A stretch of DNA of 64,000 nt, from contig DYJC01000003.1 of the NCBI GenBank assembly GCA_020723305.1, positions 584 through 64,583 of the forward strand. The letters run 5' to 3'. Below, in pieces: positions 26,584-34,363 of the stretch. The notes below the pieces were generated by a model, which saw only the letters and a list, made by a program, of their open reading frames with translations, had not been told where the DNA came from and did no database searches. Numbering within the stretch: position 1 is the stretch's first letter; every line of letters begins with the position of its first letter. Source of the DNA: Desulfosudis oleivorans (GTDB lineage Bacteria > Desulfobacterota > Desulfobacteria > Desulfobacterales > SURF-7). The translations under genes were made by a program, and so were the position numbers.

Positions 26584-27678
26584 ATGACCAATACGCTATG
26601 GCAATCAGCGGCACAAACCATTGTGAATGCAGGGCAAATTCCCATTCCCGTCAACGATACCCTGCTGCAACTGGTTCAGACCATTATGGATGAAAAGGAG
26701 GCCGAATTCATCCAGGTTTTCACCAAAGCATTGAATCGCGATGAGATTTCGCAAAAATCCCATCTTGCGCCCGCCCAGTTGAACGATATGCTCAATGGGC
26801 TGATGACCAAGGGCGTGATCACCGGCATACCCAGCAAAAGCTCGGGGGAAGTGATCTATCGGCTCATGCCTCCGATACCGGGATTGTTTGAGTTTACGCT
26901 GATGCGGGGCGAAACCGGTGCAAAGGAAAAAAAACTGGCCAAGCTTTTTCATCAGTTGTTTGGGGAACTATCGAATATCGTGCAGGAGAATTATGATCTG
27001 GCTATGGAGATGTTCAAGACCGCCCGTCCCATTACCCGCGTGGTACCCATTCACCAGGAGATCCATCAGAAGATCGACAATATCATTCCCCACGAGGATA
27101 TCCATCAGATCATCGACAAGTTTGACACCATCGCCGTGGCTTTCTGCTATTGCCGTCACGAGCGGGATCTGCTGGGGCATACCTGCAAAGTGACACAGGA
27201 AAGGGAAAACTGCCTGTTTTTCGGGCAAACCGCCGGATTTGTCGTGGATTACAAATTCGGGCGGCTCATCTCAAAAGACCAGGCCCACGCCATCATTGAA
27301 AAGGCCAAAACAGACGGTTTGGTACACAAGAGTTTTCACATCCGGCAGGATATCGAAAAAGATGAATTCGCCATCTGCAACTGCTGCAAATGCTGCTGTG
27401 GCACTTTTCAGATCTACTACAACGGCGCATCCCCCATGCACACCTATACTTCCTTCTTGGCGCAATGTGACAGGGACAACTGCACCGGCTGCGGGTTGTG
27501 CGAGGAGAAGTGTCCCATGGAGGCTATTTACCTCCAGGGTGAAACAGCTTGTGTCAACGAGGTTAAATGCATCGGGTGCGGCGTTTGCGTGGATCATTGC
27601 CCGACCGAGGCCATTTTGCTCAAGCGGACCGGTATACGGGAAGCTTTTATTCCGCCGGCCAAACGGGCGGCAGGATAA
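26584..27678 (+). CDS. Iron-sulfur protein with two C-terminal [4Fe-4S] ferredoxin motifs
   Basis: A 364-residue cytoplasmic protein. The first 100 residues look like a winged-helix domain (ISQKSHLAPAQLNDMLNGLM). The middle is cysteine-rich (CYCRHERDLLGHTC and CNCCKCCCG). The end carries two ferredoxin motifs, CTGCGLCEEKCP and CIGCGVCVDHCP. It may take electrons or sense redox state; the family has no settled function. AAGGAGG precedes ATG 26584. It lies 88 bp after the crotonase gene and probably shares its MarR-controlled promoter. Confidence 0.8.
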   Translation: MTNTLWQSAAQTIVNAGQIPIPVNDTLLQLVQTIMDEKEAEFIQVFTKALNRDEISQKSHLAPAQLNDMLNGLMTKGVITGIPSKSSGEVIYRLMPPIPGLFEFTLMRGETGAKEKKLAKLFHQLFGELSNIVQENYDLAMEMFKTARPITRVVPIHQEIHQKIDNIIPHEDIHQIIDKFDTIAVAFCYCRHERDLLGHTCKVTQERENCLFFGQTAGFVVDYKFGRLISKDQAHAIIEKAKTDGLVHKSFHIRQDIEKDEFAICNCCKCCCGTFQIYYNGASPMHTYTSFLAQCDRDNCTGCGLCEEKCPMEAIYLQGETACVNEVKCIGCGVCVDHCPTEAILLKRTGIREAFIPPAKRAAG

Positions 27679-27737
27679 GGTCATGGGAAACCATGATATC
27701 CCATGATTTCTTGACAATTGGAGTTTGTCCTTTTTCT

Positions 27738-27841
27738 ATTCCCCCCTTGGGGCCATGGGGGGTGTTGTATTTATAGTTCAGACTATTTATGGGAGTCAAA
27801 CCATATCACACCCCCCTTAGTCCACCCATCAAGGGGGGAAT
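27738..27841. repeat. Repeat family A, copy 5
   Basis: ATTCCCCCCTTGGGGCCATG then GGGGGGTGTT, AT-rich centre, then TCACACCCCCCTTAGTCCAC ending ATCAAGGGGGGAAT. Located between convergent genes, where it could terminate both. Confidence 0.85.
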
Positions 27842-27882
27842 CATGAGAGCAAGTTAGCCTGTTTTTTGAAAGAAGGGCATGG

Positions 27883-28647
27883 TTATTTTCCGTTCAATGA
27901 CCAGTCATAATCCAGATAGTGAACGGTGATGCTGCTTTTTCTGCTCTTCAGACTGTCCCGAAGTTCACCCTGCGCATATTGAATGAAAAATCCGACTACA
28001 TCCCGGTTGAAATCTTCTCCGAACCATTTGAAGATAGAACTGACATACAGATCGTTTCCGTTCAGATAATTGTGTTTCGGGTCATTTAGAAATTTTCGTG
28101 TTGCATCATTCAACTGGCTGTCCAGAAGGCTTCCCACATAGACTTCGGGTCGGAGAGGAGGGCAGCTCTTGGATGCGCAATTGATGGCAAAATGTACCCT
28201 TGGATCTTTAAATCTGGGCCGCAGAATGGCATGTTCGATCTCATCCAGGGTGATGATCTTTCCATTCATCCGGACAATTTTTTTCTTCCAGGGACTTGAA
28301 AAAAAACCGCCCAGGTCCTTGATGGATTCAACGCCGGGATAACCGGAAAGGATCAGTTTGATGGTCCATGCATTATAGGCATTGATGTAAAAAGCAAACT
28401 GCTCGTTTTTGGATAAGGTATCCGGTTTTGCCTGCTCCAGAACCTTGAGATAGTCATCCAGCCGGGTTTCATTCTGTTTAAATCTCTGATAATTGACATC
28501 ACTGCCCTGGACATATTGTTTCAGCAGACCGTTAAAAAGTGAATGGTCAACGGTGTCCATGGATCGCGCTGGTTCCGGAACCATAAACATTCCAGCAACT
28601 ATCAGACCGGCCATCAGGAAAATGCTCAACTGTTTTGTCTTTTTCAT
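27883..28647 (-). CDS. Exported DUF547 protein
   Basis: A 254-residue protein with a signal peptide (MKKTKQLSIFLMAGLIVAGM, cleavage about residue 31) and a DUF547 domain: NEQFAFYINAYNAWTIKLIL, RFKDPRVHFAINCASKSCPP and the C-terminal DYDWSLN. DUF547 resembles transglutaminase/papain-like folds, with a conserved Asn/Cys/His pattern, but its function is unknown. ATG 28647 follows AAAGGAGGTTACC; the in-frame upstream ATG would lose this site. It starts 14 bp after the TVP38-reductase fusion, so the two are cotranscribed. Confidence 0.88.
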   Translation of the reverse strand: MKKTKQLSIFLMAGLIVAGMFMVPEPARSMDTVDHSLFNGLLKQYVQGSDVNYQRFKQNETRLDDYLKVLEQAKPDTLSKNEQFAFYINAYNAWTIKLILSGYPGVESIKDLGGFFSSPWKKKIVRMNGKIITLDEIEHAILRPRFKDPRVHFAINCASKSCPPLRPEVYVGSLLDSQLNDATRKFLNDPKHNYLNGNDLYVSSIFKWFGEDFNRDVVGFFIQYAQGELRDSLKSRKSSITVHYLDYDWSLNGK

Positions 28648-28661
28648 GGTAACCTCCTTTT

Positions 28662-30803
28662 TTATCCCCGCATCCACTTATGATATTTTTCCACCCACCT
28701 AAGCAGGTTTTCCGGAACATGGGCTTTTTTCCAGGTTCCGGCTGCATATTTGTTGGCCTCGGCAAGAGTCGGATAGATGTGTATGGTGCCCAGGATTTTG
28801 TTCAGACCTATTCCATGCTTCATGGCAAGGATATACTCGGCGATGATGTCGCTGGCATGAGGCCCCATGATCGTAACCCCTAAAATCCTGTCCTTTCCCG
28901 GCACGGTAAGAACCTTGACCAAGCCGTGGTTTTCGGAATCTGCAATGGCCCGATCCAGATCATCCATCCCATAGATTGTTACTTTATATTCGATCTTTTT
29001 TTCCTGTGCTTCTGTTTCATTTAGACCAACGCGGGCCACTTCCGGATCTGTGAAGGTGGCCCAGGGAATCACCCGGTAATCAGCCTTGAATGTTTTGAAT
29101 GTCCTGAACAGGGAATTCACGGAAGCATACCATGCCTGATGAGCGGCTGTGTGCGTAAACTGATAGGGGCCGGCAACATCCCCGGCACAGAATATATTCG
29201 GAAAATTGGTTCGGAGAAGTTCATCGGTTTGAATGGTTTTGTTTTTTGCGATTGTAACACCAAGTTCCTCCAGTCCAAACCCTCTGGTATTGGCAATTCG
29301 GCCGACAGCCACCAGGATCGCGTCGAATTGAATATGGATTTCCTCTCCCTTGTGTTCACAGATCAATAACTTCTGCCCATCCTGTACCAGAACCTCTTTG
29401 GCTGTATGGCCGGTCAGTACACGGATGCCTTCGGTCTCAAATTTTTGTTGGATGGCATCGGCAATTTCCGGATCTTCCCGTCCCATGATTCTCGGCATCA
29501 TTTCCACCTGGGTGACCTTGCAGCCGATGCGGGAAAATGTCTGTGTCAATTCGCATCCGATTGGACCGCCACCCAGAACAACCATACGATCCGGACGATT
29601 CCGGAGCTTCCATACATTGTCGGAGGTCAGGTAGTCAACCTGGTCAAGTCCTTTGATCGGCGGAACAAACGGACGGGCTCCTGTGGCAACAACAATATTG
29701 CGTGTGGTCAGGATTCGGTCATTCACATGGATTTCATAAGGCGATATGATTTTCGCTTCTCCCATGATCACATCCACTCCGAGTTCCGTGTATCGCTTAA
29801 CAGAATCATGGGGTTCTATTTTTTGAATGATCCGTTGCACCCGTTCCATCAGGTCTTCAAACCGGAAATCAAATCTGCCGGTCTGAAATCCGAACTCCTT
29901 GGCCCGCTTAGCATAGGAGAGCATTTTGGCAGACCGGATCAGGGCTTTACTCGGAACGCAACCAGTGTTCAGGCAGTCTCCTCCCATTTTATGCTTTTCA
30001 ATCAGGGCGACCTTTGCCTTTACGGCTGCGGCGATATAAGAAGTAACCAGACCGGCAGAGCCCGCACCGATTACGACAAGATTGTAATCGAATTTTTTCG
30101 GTTTTTTGAATCGCGTTAACACTTTCCGTGCGTTTATGGTTTCGATTATTTTTTTGGCAATCAGGGGGAAGATCCCTAAGAGGGCAAAGGAGAAAATCAG
30201 ATCCGGCGACAGAATGCCTTTCAGGGACTCAAGCCGGCCCAGTTGCGTACCGGCGTTTACATAAACAATGGTTCCGGCCAGCATGCCGATCTGACTGACC
30301 AGATAGAAATGGGTTGTCCGTATCGGAGTCAGCCCCATGAGCAGATTAATGATGAAAAATGGGAAAACCGGCACCAGCCGGAGGGTGAAAAGATAAAAAG
30401 AGCCGTCTTTTTCAACTCCCTGGTTGATGGTTTTGAGTTTATCTCCGAACTTTTTTTGGATATAATCTTTTAACAGGAACCGGGATGTCAGAAAAGCCAG
30501 GGTCGCACCAATGGTGCTGGCAAAGGAGATCAGGATTGTCCCCAGGATCAGCCCGAACAGCGCACCACCGGAAAGGGTCATCACTACTGCTCCGGGCAGG
30601 GACAGGGCAGTGATCAGGATATAGATCATCACATAGATTGCGGGTGTGGAGATCGGATGGACAGCATAATATTCTTCAAATGCCCGCTGCTGGAGTTTGA
30701 GATACTCCAGTGTCAGGTATTGTTTCAGGTCATAAGCCCAGAAGAGGTACGCTATCAGCGCGATCATGATAACAATAACGATTTTTGAAAACGTCCTTTT
30801 CAT
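28662..30803 (-). CDS. TVP38/TMEM64 membrane domain fused to a mercuric-reductase-like FAD enzyme
   Basis: A 713-residue fusion. Residues about 1-220 form a TVP38/TMEM64 (DedA-like, SNARE-associated) membrane domain with the GGALFGLILGT and LVPVFPFFIINLLMG motifs. From about 235 comes a complete pyridine nucleotide-disulfide oxidoreductase: VVIGAGSAGLVTSYIAA, redox-active GGDCLNTGCVPSKAL, GGGPIGCELTQTF, and the C-terminal dimer domain. There is no N-terminal metal-binding domain and no C-terminal CC pair as in true MerA. It may move electrons to a membrane-bound disulfide or lipid-linked substrate. The start follows GAAAAGGAATCGGAA. Confidence 0.92.
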   Translation of the reverse strand: MKRTFSKIVIVIMIALIAYLFWAYDLKQYLTLEYLKLQQRAFEEYYAVHPISTPAIYVMIYILITALSLPGAVVMTLSGGALFGLILGTILISFASTIGATLAFLTSRFLLKDYIQKKFGDKLKTINQGVEKDGSFYLFTLRLVPVFPFFIINLLMGLTPIRTTHFYLVSQIGMLAGTIVYVNAGTQLGRLESLKGILSPDLIFSFALLGIFPLIAKKIIETINARKVLTRFKKPKKFDYNLVVIGAGSAGLVTSYIAAAVKAKVALIEKHKMGGDCLNTGCVPSKALIRSAKMLSYAKRAKEFGFQTGRFDFRFEDLMERVQRIIQKIEPHDSVKRYTELGVDVIMGEAKIISPYEIHVNDRILTTRNIVVATGARPFVPPIKGLDQVDYLTSDNVWKLRNRPDRMVVLGGGPIGCELTQTFSRIGCKVTQVEMMPRIMGREDPEIADAIQQKFETEGIRVLTGHTAKEVLVQDGQKLLICEHKGEEIHIQFDAILVAVGRIANTRGFGLEELGVTIAKNKTIQTDELLRTNFPNIFCAGDVAGPYQFTHTAAHQAWYASVNSLFRTFKTFKADYRVIPWATFTDPEVARVGLNETEAQEKKIEYKVTIYGMDDLDRAIADSENHGLVKVLTVPGKDRILGVTIMGPHASDIIAEYILAMKHGIGLNKILGTIHIYPTLAEANKYAAGTWKKAHVPENLLRWVEKYHKWMRG

Positions 30804-31032
30804 TTCCGATTCCTTTTCAGGTGAATGGTTCTGGTTTTTCGTATAAGTGTTTGAATCGTATCAGGCTAGTTTTGCAATTCACATGCCGTATTCGCGAAGA
30901 TCATTTTTTCTTTTCAAATGATGGCATGAAATTTGGATAACCGTAAAAGAGTCTATATCATAAACCAATTGGGAATAACAGCGTCCTTACGGAAATACCA
31001 AAGGTAACCGCATTTGGAGGCTATTCCTTTCT

Positions 31033-31063
31033 TATTCCCCTTTTGAGGGGGGCCGGGGAGTGT
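31033..31063. repeat. Solo left half of repeat family A
   Basis: ATTCCCCTTTTGAGGGGGGC then CGGGGAGTGTT. No mirrored right half is found in the next 250 bp. Confidence 0.65.
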
Positions 31064-31191
31064 TTATTTGTTTTCTGATTATCATCATCAGATATCGGGT
31101 GATCATCCGGGATATGAGACAGAAGTGTTTCAGAATGATCAGGAGATGACAGATGGATTGTTATAAATGCCCATGTTCATATATTTATGAG

Positions 31192-31314
31192 AAGCCAATT
31201 TCAAAAGTCTCTTGTTGTAGTTCCGGCGAAAACGAAAATCCTGTATTTTCGGCTCTTTTCTGAGCACTGACTTTCGCCGGTGTGATGCTTTATAATCGTT
31301 TTGAAATTGGCTAT
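31192..31314. mobile_element. MITE-like family B element, full length
   Basis: Ends AAGCCAATTTCAAAAGTCTC and CGTTTTGAAATTGGCTATA form about 15-bp inverted repeats. The interior matches the nested copy at 19315-19437 in reverse (AGTCTCTTGTTGTAGTTCCG against the complement of ACCGGAATGACAACAAGACA). Its right end abuts the AAGGAG ribosome-binding site of the next gene. Confidence 0.75.
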
Positions 31315-31325
31315 AAGGAGAAAAA

Positions 31326-31547
31326 ATGACAAAGCAAGAAGTGGTTGTATTCAGACCCTACCCATTTGTAATCGGACAGAAAATCCATATTGAGGAAGGG
31401 CCGAGAAGAGGAGACTGGGAGGTGATTGGTGTGAGTGACCGAACAGTAACATTGAAGTGCCCGGTATCCTTCAGGGAGTTTGAGTGGAAGCAGTTCTGTT
31501 ATTTTGTGGAAGAACAGTCCGGCCGGGAATGGCCGCAAAAGGATTGA
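31326..31547 (+). CDS. Small conserved-looking protein upstream of the SagB-like gene
   Basis: A 73-residue protein (VVVFRPYPFVIGQKIHIEEG then GPRRGDWEVIGVSDRTVTLK) that reads like a small beta-barrel fold, SH3- or KOW-like. No family name can be given. ATAAGGAG is well placed before the ATG. Its stop is 1 bp from the SagB-like ATG, so the two are surely cotranscribed and may act together. Confidence 0.75.
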   Translation: MTKQEVVVFRPYPFVIGQKIHIEEGPRRGDWEVIGVSDRTVTLKCPVSFREFEWKQFCYFVEEQSGREWPQKD

Positions 31548-31548
31548 T

Positions 31549-33066
31549 ATGAACCAGGTTCAATTATCTTCTCTGGAATACCATCGGCAGACCGAGTACA
31601 GACGGAATTCAATGACAGGTCATTCCCTTAACTGGGCCAGTCAGCCGGATGTGTACAAGGATTACAACGGAATTTCACCCATTCCTCTTTTTCAGGGAAA
31701 GCCATTGGAAAATAAAGATCTCCGGCAGATGCTTGACAAGAAAAGTCCTTTGCCTCTTTCTGACATAACATTTGAGACCCTTTCCGATATCCTGCGCATG
31801 ACCAGCGCATTGACGGCAAAGGTCCGTTATCCCGGGCAGGATTTTTTTTACAGAAGCGCAGCATCTGCCGGTGCTCTCTATCCCAATGAAATCTATCTGG
31901 CCCATGACATGATTCCGGATTTGGATCCTGGCCTGTATCACTATGGGATCAAGAAAAGGGCGCTCTATCCCCTTCGCAGGCAGAAGGTACTTCAGCCGGT
32001 TCTGACTGCAACCGGTTTCCAGGAGAAAACTACTGTGGTAGCAAGCCTGTTGATCACCGGGATCTTTTTTCGAAGTTCCTGGAAATACCGGGCCAGAGCT
32101 TACCGGTATGTGCTGCTGGATGCCGGGCACCTGCTGGAAAACCTGATTCTCTCTCTGCAATATCTGTCTATTCCATTTTCCGTTCATTATCGTTTTCATG
32201 ACCGGGAAATGAATCAGCTGATAGGTGTGAACGGAAAGCAGGAGGCCTGTATTGCCGTTGTCCATATTCATGACAATTCAAGACCGGATCAGGAACGGAA
32301 AAGGGAAGAGCTGTTGCCGTTGCCGGAAGAAATTCTCTTGTCCAGCAAGGTTTCGGAACAGGAAGTTGTCTACCCGGAGATTCTGGGCATCCATGAAGCG
32401 GGAATGGATGATCATCCAGGTTCTGCCGGTATCGGTGCTCCCCTGGAGCACGATCTTGGAGTAAATGTTCAGCACTGGCAGGAGGTCGGCCCGATCGGAA
32501 ACAGGACAGACAGGGTATTGTATCCGGATCTCCTGTATCGCCGCCGGTCAAAACGAAATTATGTTCCCCGGCCCATGCAGCAGGATGATTTTCGTGGATT
32601 GCTGGACCTTGTGTGTGCTTCCGCTGGTTTTATTGACAGGCAGACGGATCGAGCAGAAAACATAAAAATCGGATTTCTGGCCAATCATGTGGAAGGAATC
32701 CAGCACGGTTTCTACCTGCTGGAGACTGGAAAGCGGAAGTTCGGTCTGGTGCAGCCCGGACAGATGACCGGATTCATGACGGATGCCTGTTTGAACCAGG
32801 ACTGGCTGGCCAATGCATCGGTTCATTTTCTTTTCCTCGCCAATCTTCGTTTTCTGGACCGGCATTGGGGTGCACGCGGATACCGTCATGCCATGATCAC
32901 CGCAGGCAGAATCGGGCAGATGATCTACCTTGGGGCAACCGCCCTGAACTTGGGAGCCTGCGGGATCGGCGCATTTTATGATGACGAAGCCAGGGCAATC
33001 CTTGACCTGAATGCGGATTCCTCCTTGCTGTATCTGGTGGCTGCCGGTGTGGTGAAACGGATGTAA
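31549..33066 (+). CDS. SagB/ThcOx-family twin nitroreductase-domain protein
   Basis: A 505-residue protein with two consecutive FMN nitroreductase-like domains (about 60-260 and 330-505). The first has RSAASAGALYPNEIYLA; the second starts RRRSKRNYVPRPMQ and ends GACGIGAFYDDEARAIL. SagB-type enzymes oxidise azoline rings in modified peptides, but no YcaO cyclodehydratase or precursor peptide gene is nearby, so another dehydrogenation is possible. ATG 31549 is next to the upstream stop. A hairpin with a T-run follows the gene. Confidence 0.87.
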   Translation: MNQVQLSSLEYHRQTEYRRNSMTGHSLNWASQPDVYKDYNGISPIPLFQGKPLENKDLRQMLDKKSPLPLSDITFETLSDILRMTSALTAKVRYPGQDFFYRSAASAGALYPNEIYLAHDMIPDLDPGLYHYGIKKRALYPLRRQKVLQPVLTATGFQEKTTVVASLLITGIFFRSSWKYRARAYRYVLLDAGHLLENLILSLQYLSIPFSVHYRFHDREMNQLIGVNGKQEACIAVVHIHDNSRPDQERKREELLPLPEEILLSSKVSEQEVVYPEILGIHEAGMDDHPGSAGIGAPLEHDLGVNVQHWQEVGPIGNRTDRVLYPDLLYRRRSKRNYVPRPMQQDDFRGLLDLVCASAGFIDRQTDRAENIKIGFLANHVEGIQHGFYLLETGKRKFGLVQPGQMTGFMTDACLNQDWLANASVHFLFLANLRFLDRHWGARGYRHAMITAGRIGQMIYLGATALNLGACGIGAFYDDEARAILDLNADSSLLYLVAAGVVKRM

Positions 33067-33087
33067 GCCAATCATCAGAATTAATGA

Positions 33088-33118
33088 TTCCGGGAAACCG
33101 CTTTCGGGCATTTTTTAT
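33088..33118 (+). terminator. Probable terminator after the SagB-like gene
   Basis: CCGGGAAACCGCTTTCGGG can form an imperfect hairpin and is followed by CATTTTTTATT. Confidence 0.5.
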
Positions 33119-33219
33119 TCAAAATAAAGATTTATCAATCGGATTCTCCTTGAATTCCGGATCGATTGTTTTGTATAGATTCATAAGGAGATTCAATGCA
33201 CATTATAAGGGAGACTATC

Positions 33220-34218
33220 ATGGGGGATCAATTTTTTAAGGCGCTGGTTGTCGAAGAGGCGGACAAAGGGGTTTTCATCCGAAAGATAAAGGAAAGATCG
33301 ATTCAGGATCTGCCTTCCGGTGATGTACTGATCCGGGTTCATTATTCATCCTTGAACTATAAGGATGCGCTTTCTGCCAGCGGTAACCGGGGCGTAACCA
33401 GAAATTATCCGCATACGCCGGGTATTGATGCGGCTGGAGTCATTGAGGAGAGCAAAAATGATTCCTTTCAGCCGGGAGACAAGGTTCTGGTCACCAGTTA
33501 TGACCTTGGCATGAATACCAGCGGTGGATTCGGGCAGTATATCCGCGTTCCGGGGGAGTGGGTTGTGAAACTTCCGGGGAAGCTTGATATGAAAGAGAGC
33601 ATGAGTTACGGTACTGCCGGTTTTACTGCGGGTATGAGTGTGGATAAGCTGATTGGAAGCATTCAGCCGGCGGATGGAGAAGTTCTTGTTACCGGGGCAA
33701 CCGGAGGGGTCGGGTGCATGGCTGTCGGTATTCTGGCCGGACTGGGATATCCTGTTACCGCTGTATCCGGAAAGCCGGATGCAAAGGGGATGCTGGAAAA
33801 ACTGGGAGTGAAAAATGTGATCAGCCGGGAGGCGTTTCTGGAAGGTTCCAACCGTCCGCTCCTGAAACCAAGGTGGAGCGGCGTTGTGGATACGGTCGGC
33901 GGAGAGATTCTGGCAGCAGCCATAAAATCCACTCTTCCTCTCGGAGTGGTCACCTGCTGCGGAAACGTGGCTTCACCGGATCTTCCCATCACGGTTTTTC
34001 CATTTATTCTAAGAGGCGTGACCCTGGTGGGAATCGATTCGCAGAACTGCCCCATGACCTGGCGAAAACAGATCTGGGAAAAGCTGTCCGGAGAATGGAA
34101 ATTTGAGATGCCGGAAAATCTGGTAGCCGAGATATCGCTGAAAGGGCTGGATCATGCAGTTGAAGCGATCCTGAAGGGACAGGTCAAAGGCAGGATGCTG
34201 GTTAATCTGGATCTGTGA
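33220..34218 (+). CDS. YhdH/YhfP (AcuI)-type NADPH-dependent acryloyl-CoA reductase family protein
   Basis: A 332-residue medium-chain dehydrogenase without zinc ligands. SSLNYKDALSASGNRGVTRN and PGIDAAGVIEES are YhdH signatures; the NADP-binding loop is VTGATGGVGCMAVGILAGLG. Members reduce acryloyl-CoA to propionyl-CoA or detoxify quinones and enones. ATG 33220 has AAGGGAG upstream and gives the family length; ATG 33196, with AAGGAG, would add 8 residues. It stands alone and ends at a strong terminator shared with cooS. Confidence 0.9.
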   Translation: MGDQFFKALVVEEADKGVFIRKIKERSIQDLPSGDVLIRVHYSSLNYKDALSASGNRGVTRNYPHTPGIDAAGVIEESKNDSFQPGDKVLVTSYDLGMNTSGGFGQYIRVPGEWVVKLPGKLDMKESMSYGTAGFTAGMSVDKLIGSIQPADGEVLVTGATGGVGCMAVGILAGLGYPVTAVSGKPDAKGMLEKLGVKNVISREAFLEGSNRPLLKPRWSGVVDTVGGEILAAAIKSTLPLGVVTCCGNVASPDLPITVFPFILRGVTLVGIDSQNCPMTWRKQIWEKLSGEWKFEMPENLVAEISLKGLDHAVEAILKGQVKGRMLVNLDL

Positions 34219-34288
34219 TCCGATAACGACAGTATCGTATTCAAACAAGATTATCATATGAAAAAGTACGGCCAAATTTAAAGAATAA

Positions 34289-34333
34289 AGATATGGGAGG
34301 CTTGCCGGTATCTTATTCCAACCTCCCATATCT
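34289..34333. terminator. Hairpin between convergent genes
   Basis: AGATATGGGAGG (34289-34300) and CCTCCCATATCT (34322-34333) form a perfect 12-bp stem with a 21-nt loop, between the reductase gene and cooS. No long T-run is present on either side. Confidence 0.6.
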
Positions 34334-34363
34334 CATGTCTTTGCTTCCTGTAAGAGTTACGGA

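Larger units (their letters stand above)
30804..31325. other. Intergenic stretch with two repeat elements
   Basis: Between divergent genes. It contains a single half of repeat family A (31033-31063) and a full family B element (31192-31314). No gene is seen; promoters for both flanking genes should lie here. Confidence 0.6.

Noticed and set aside
28662-30803. Mercuric reductase (merA)
   Set aside because: Lacks the C-terminal vicinal cysteine pair and the mer operon context, and carries a TVP38 membrane domain.
5284-31063. Spaced repeats as a possible CRISPR array
   Set aside because: Copies are kilobases apart, internally inverted and lack regular spacers or cas genes.
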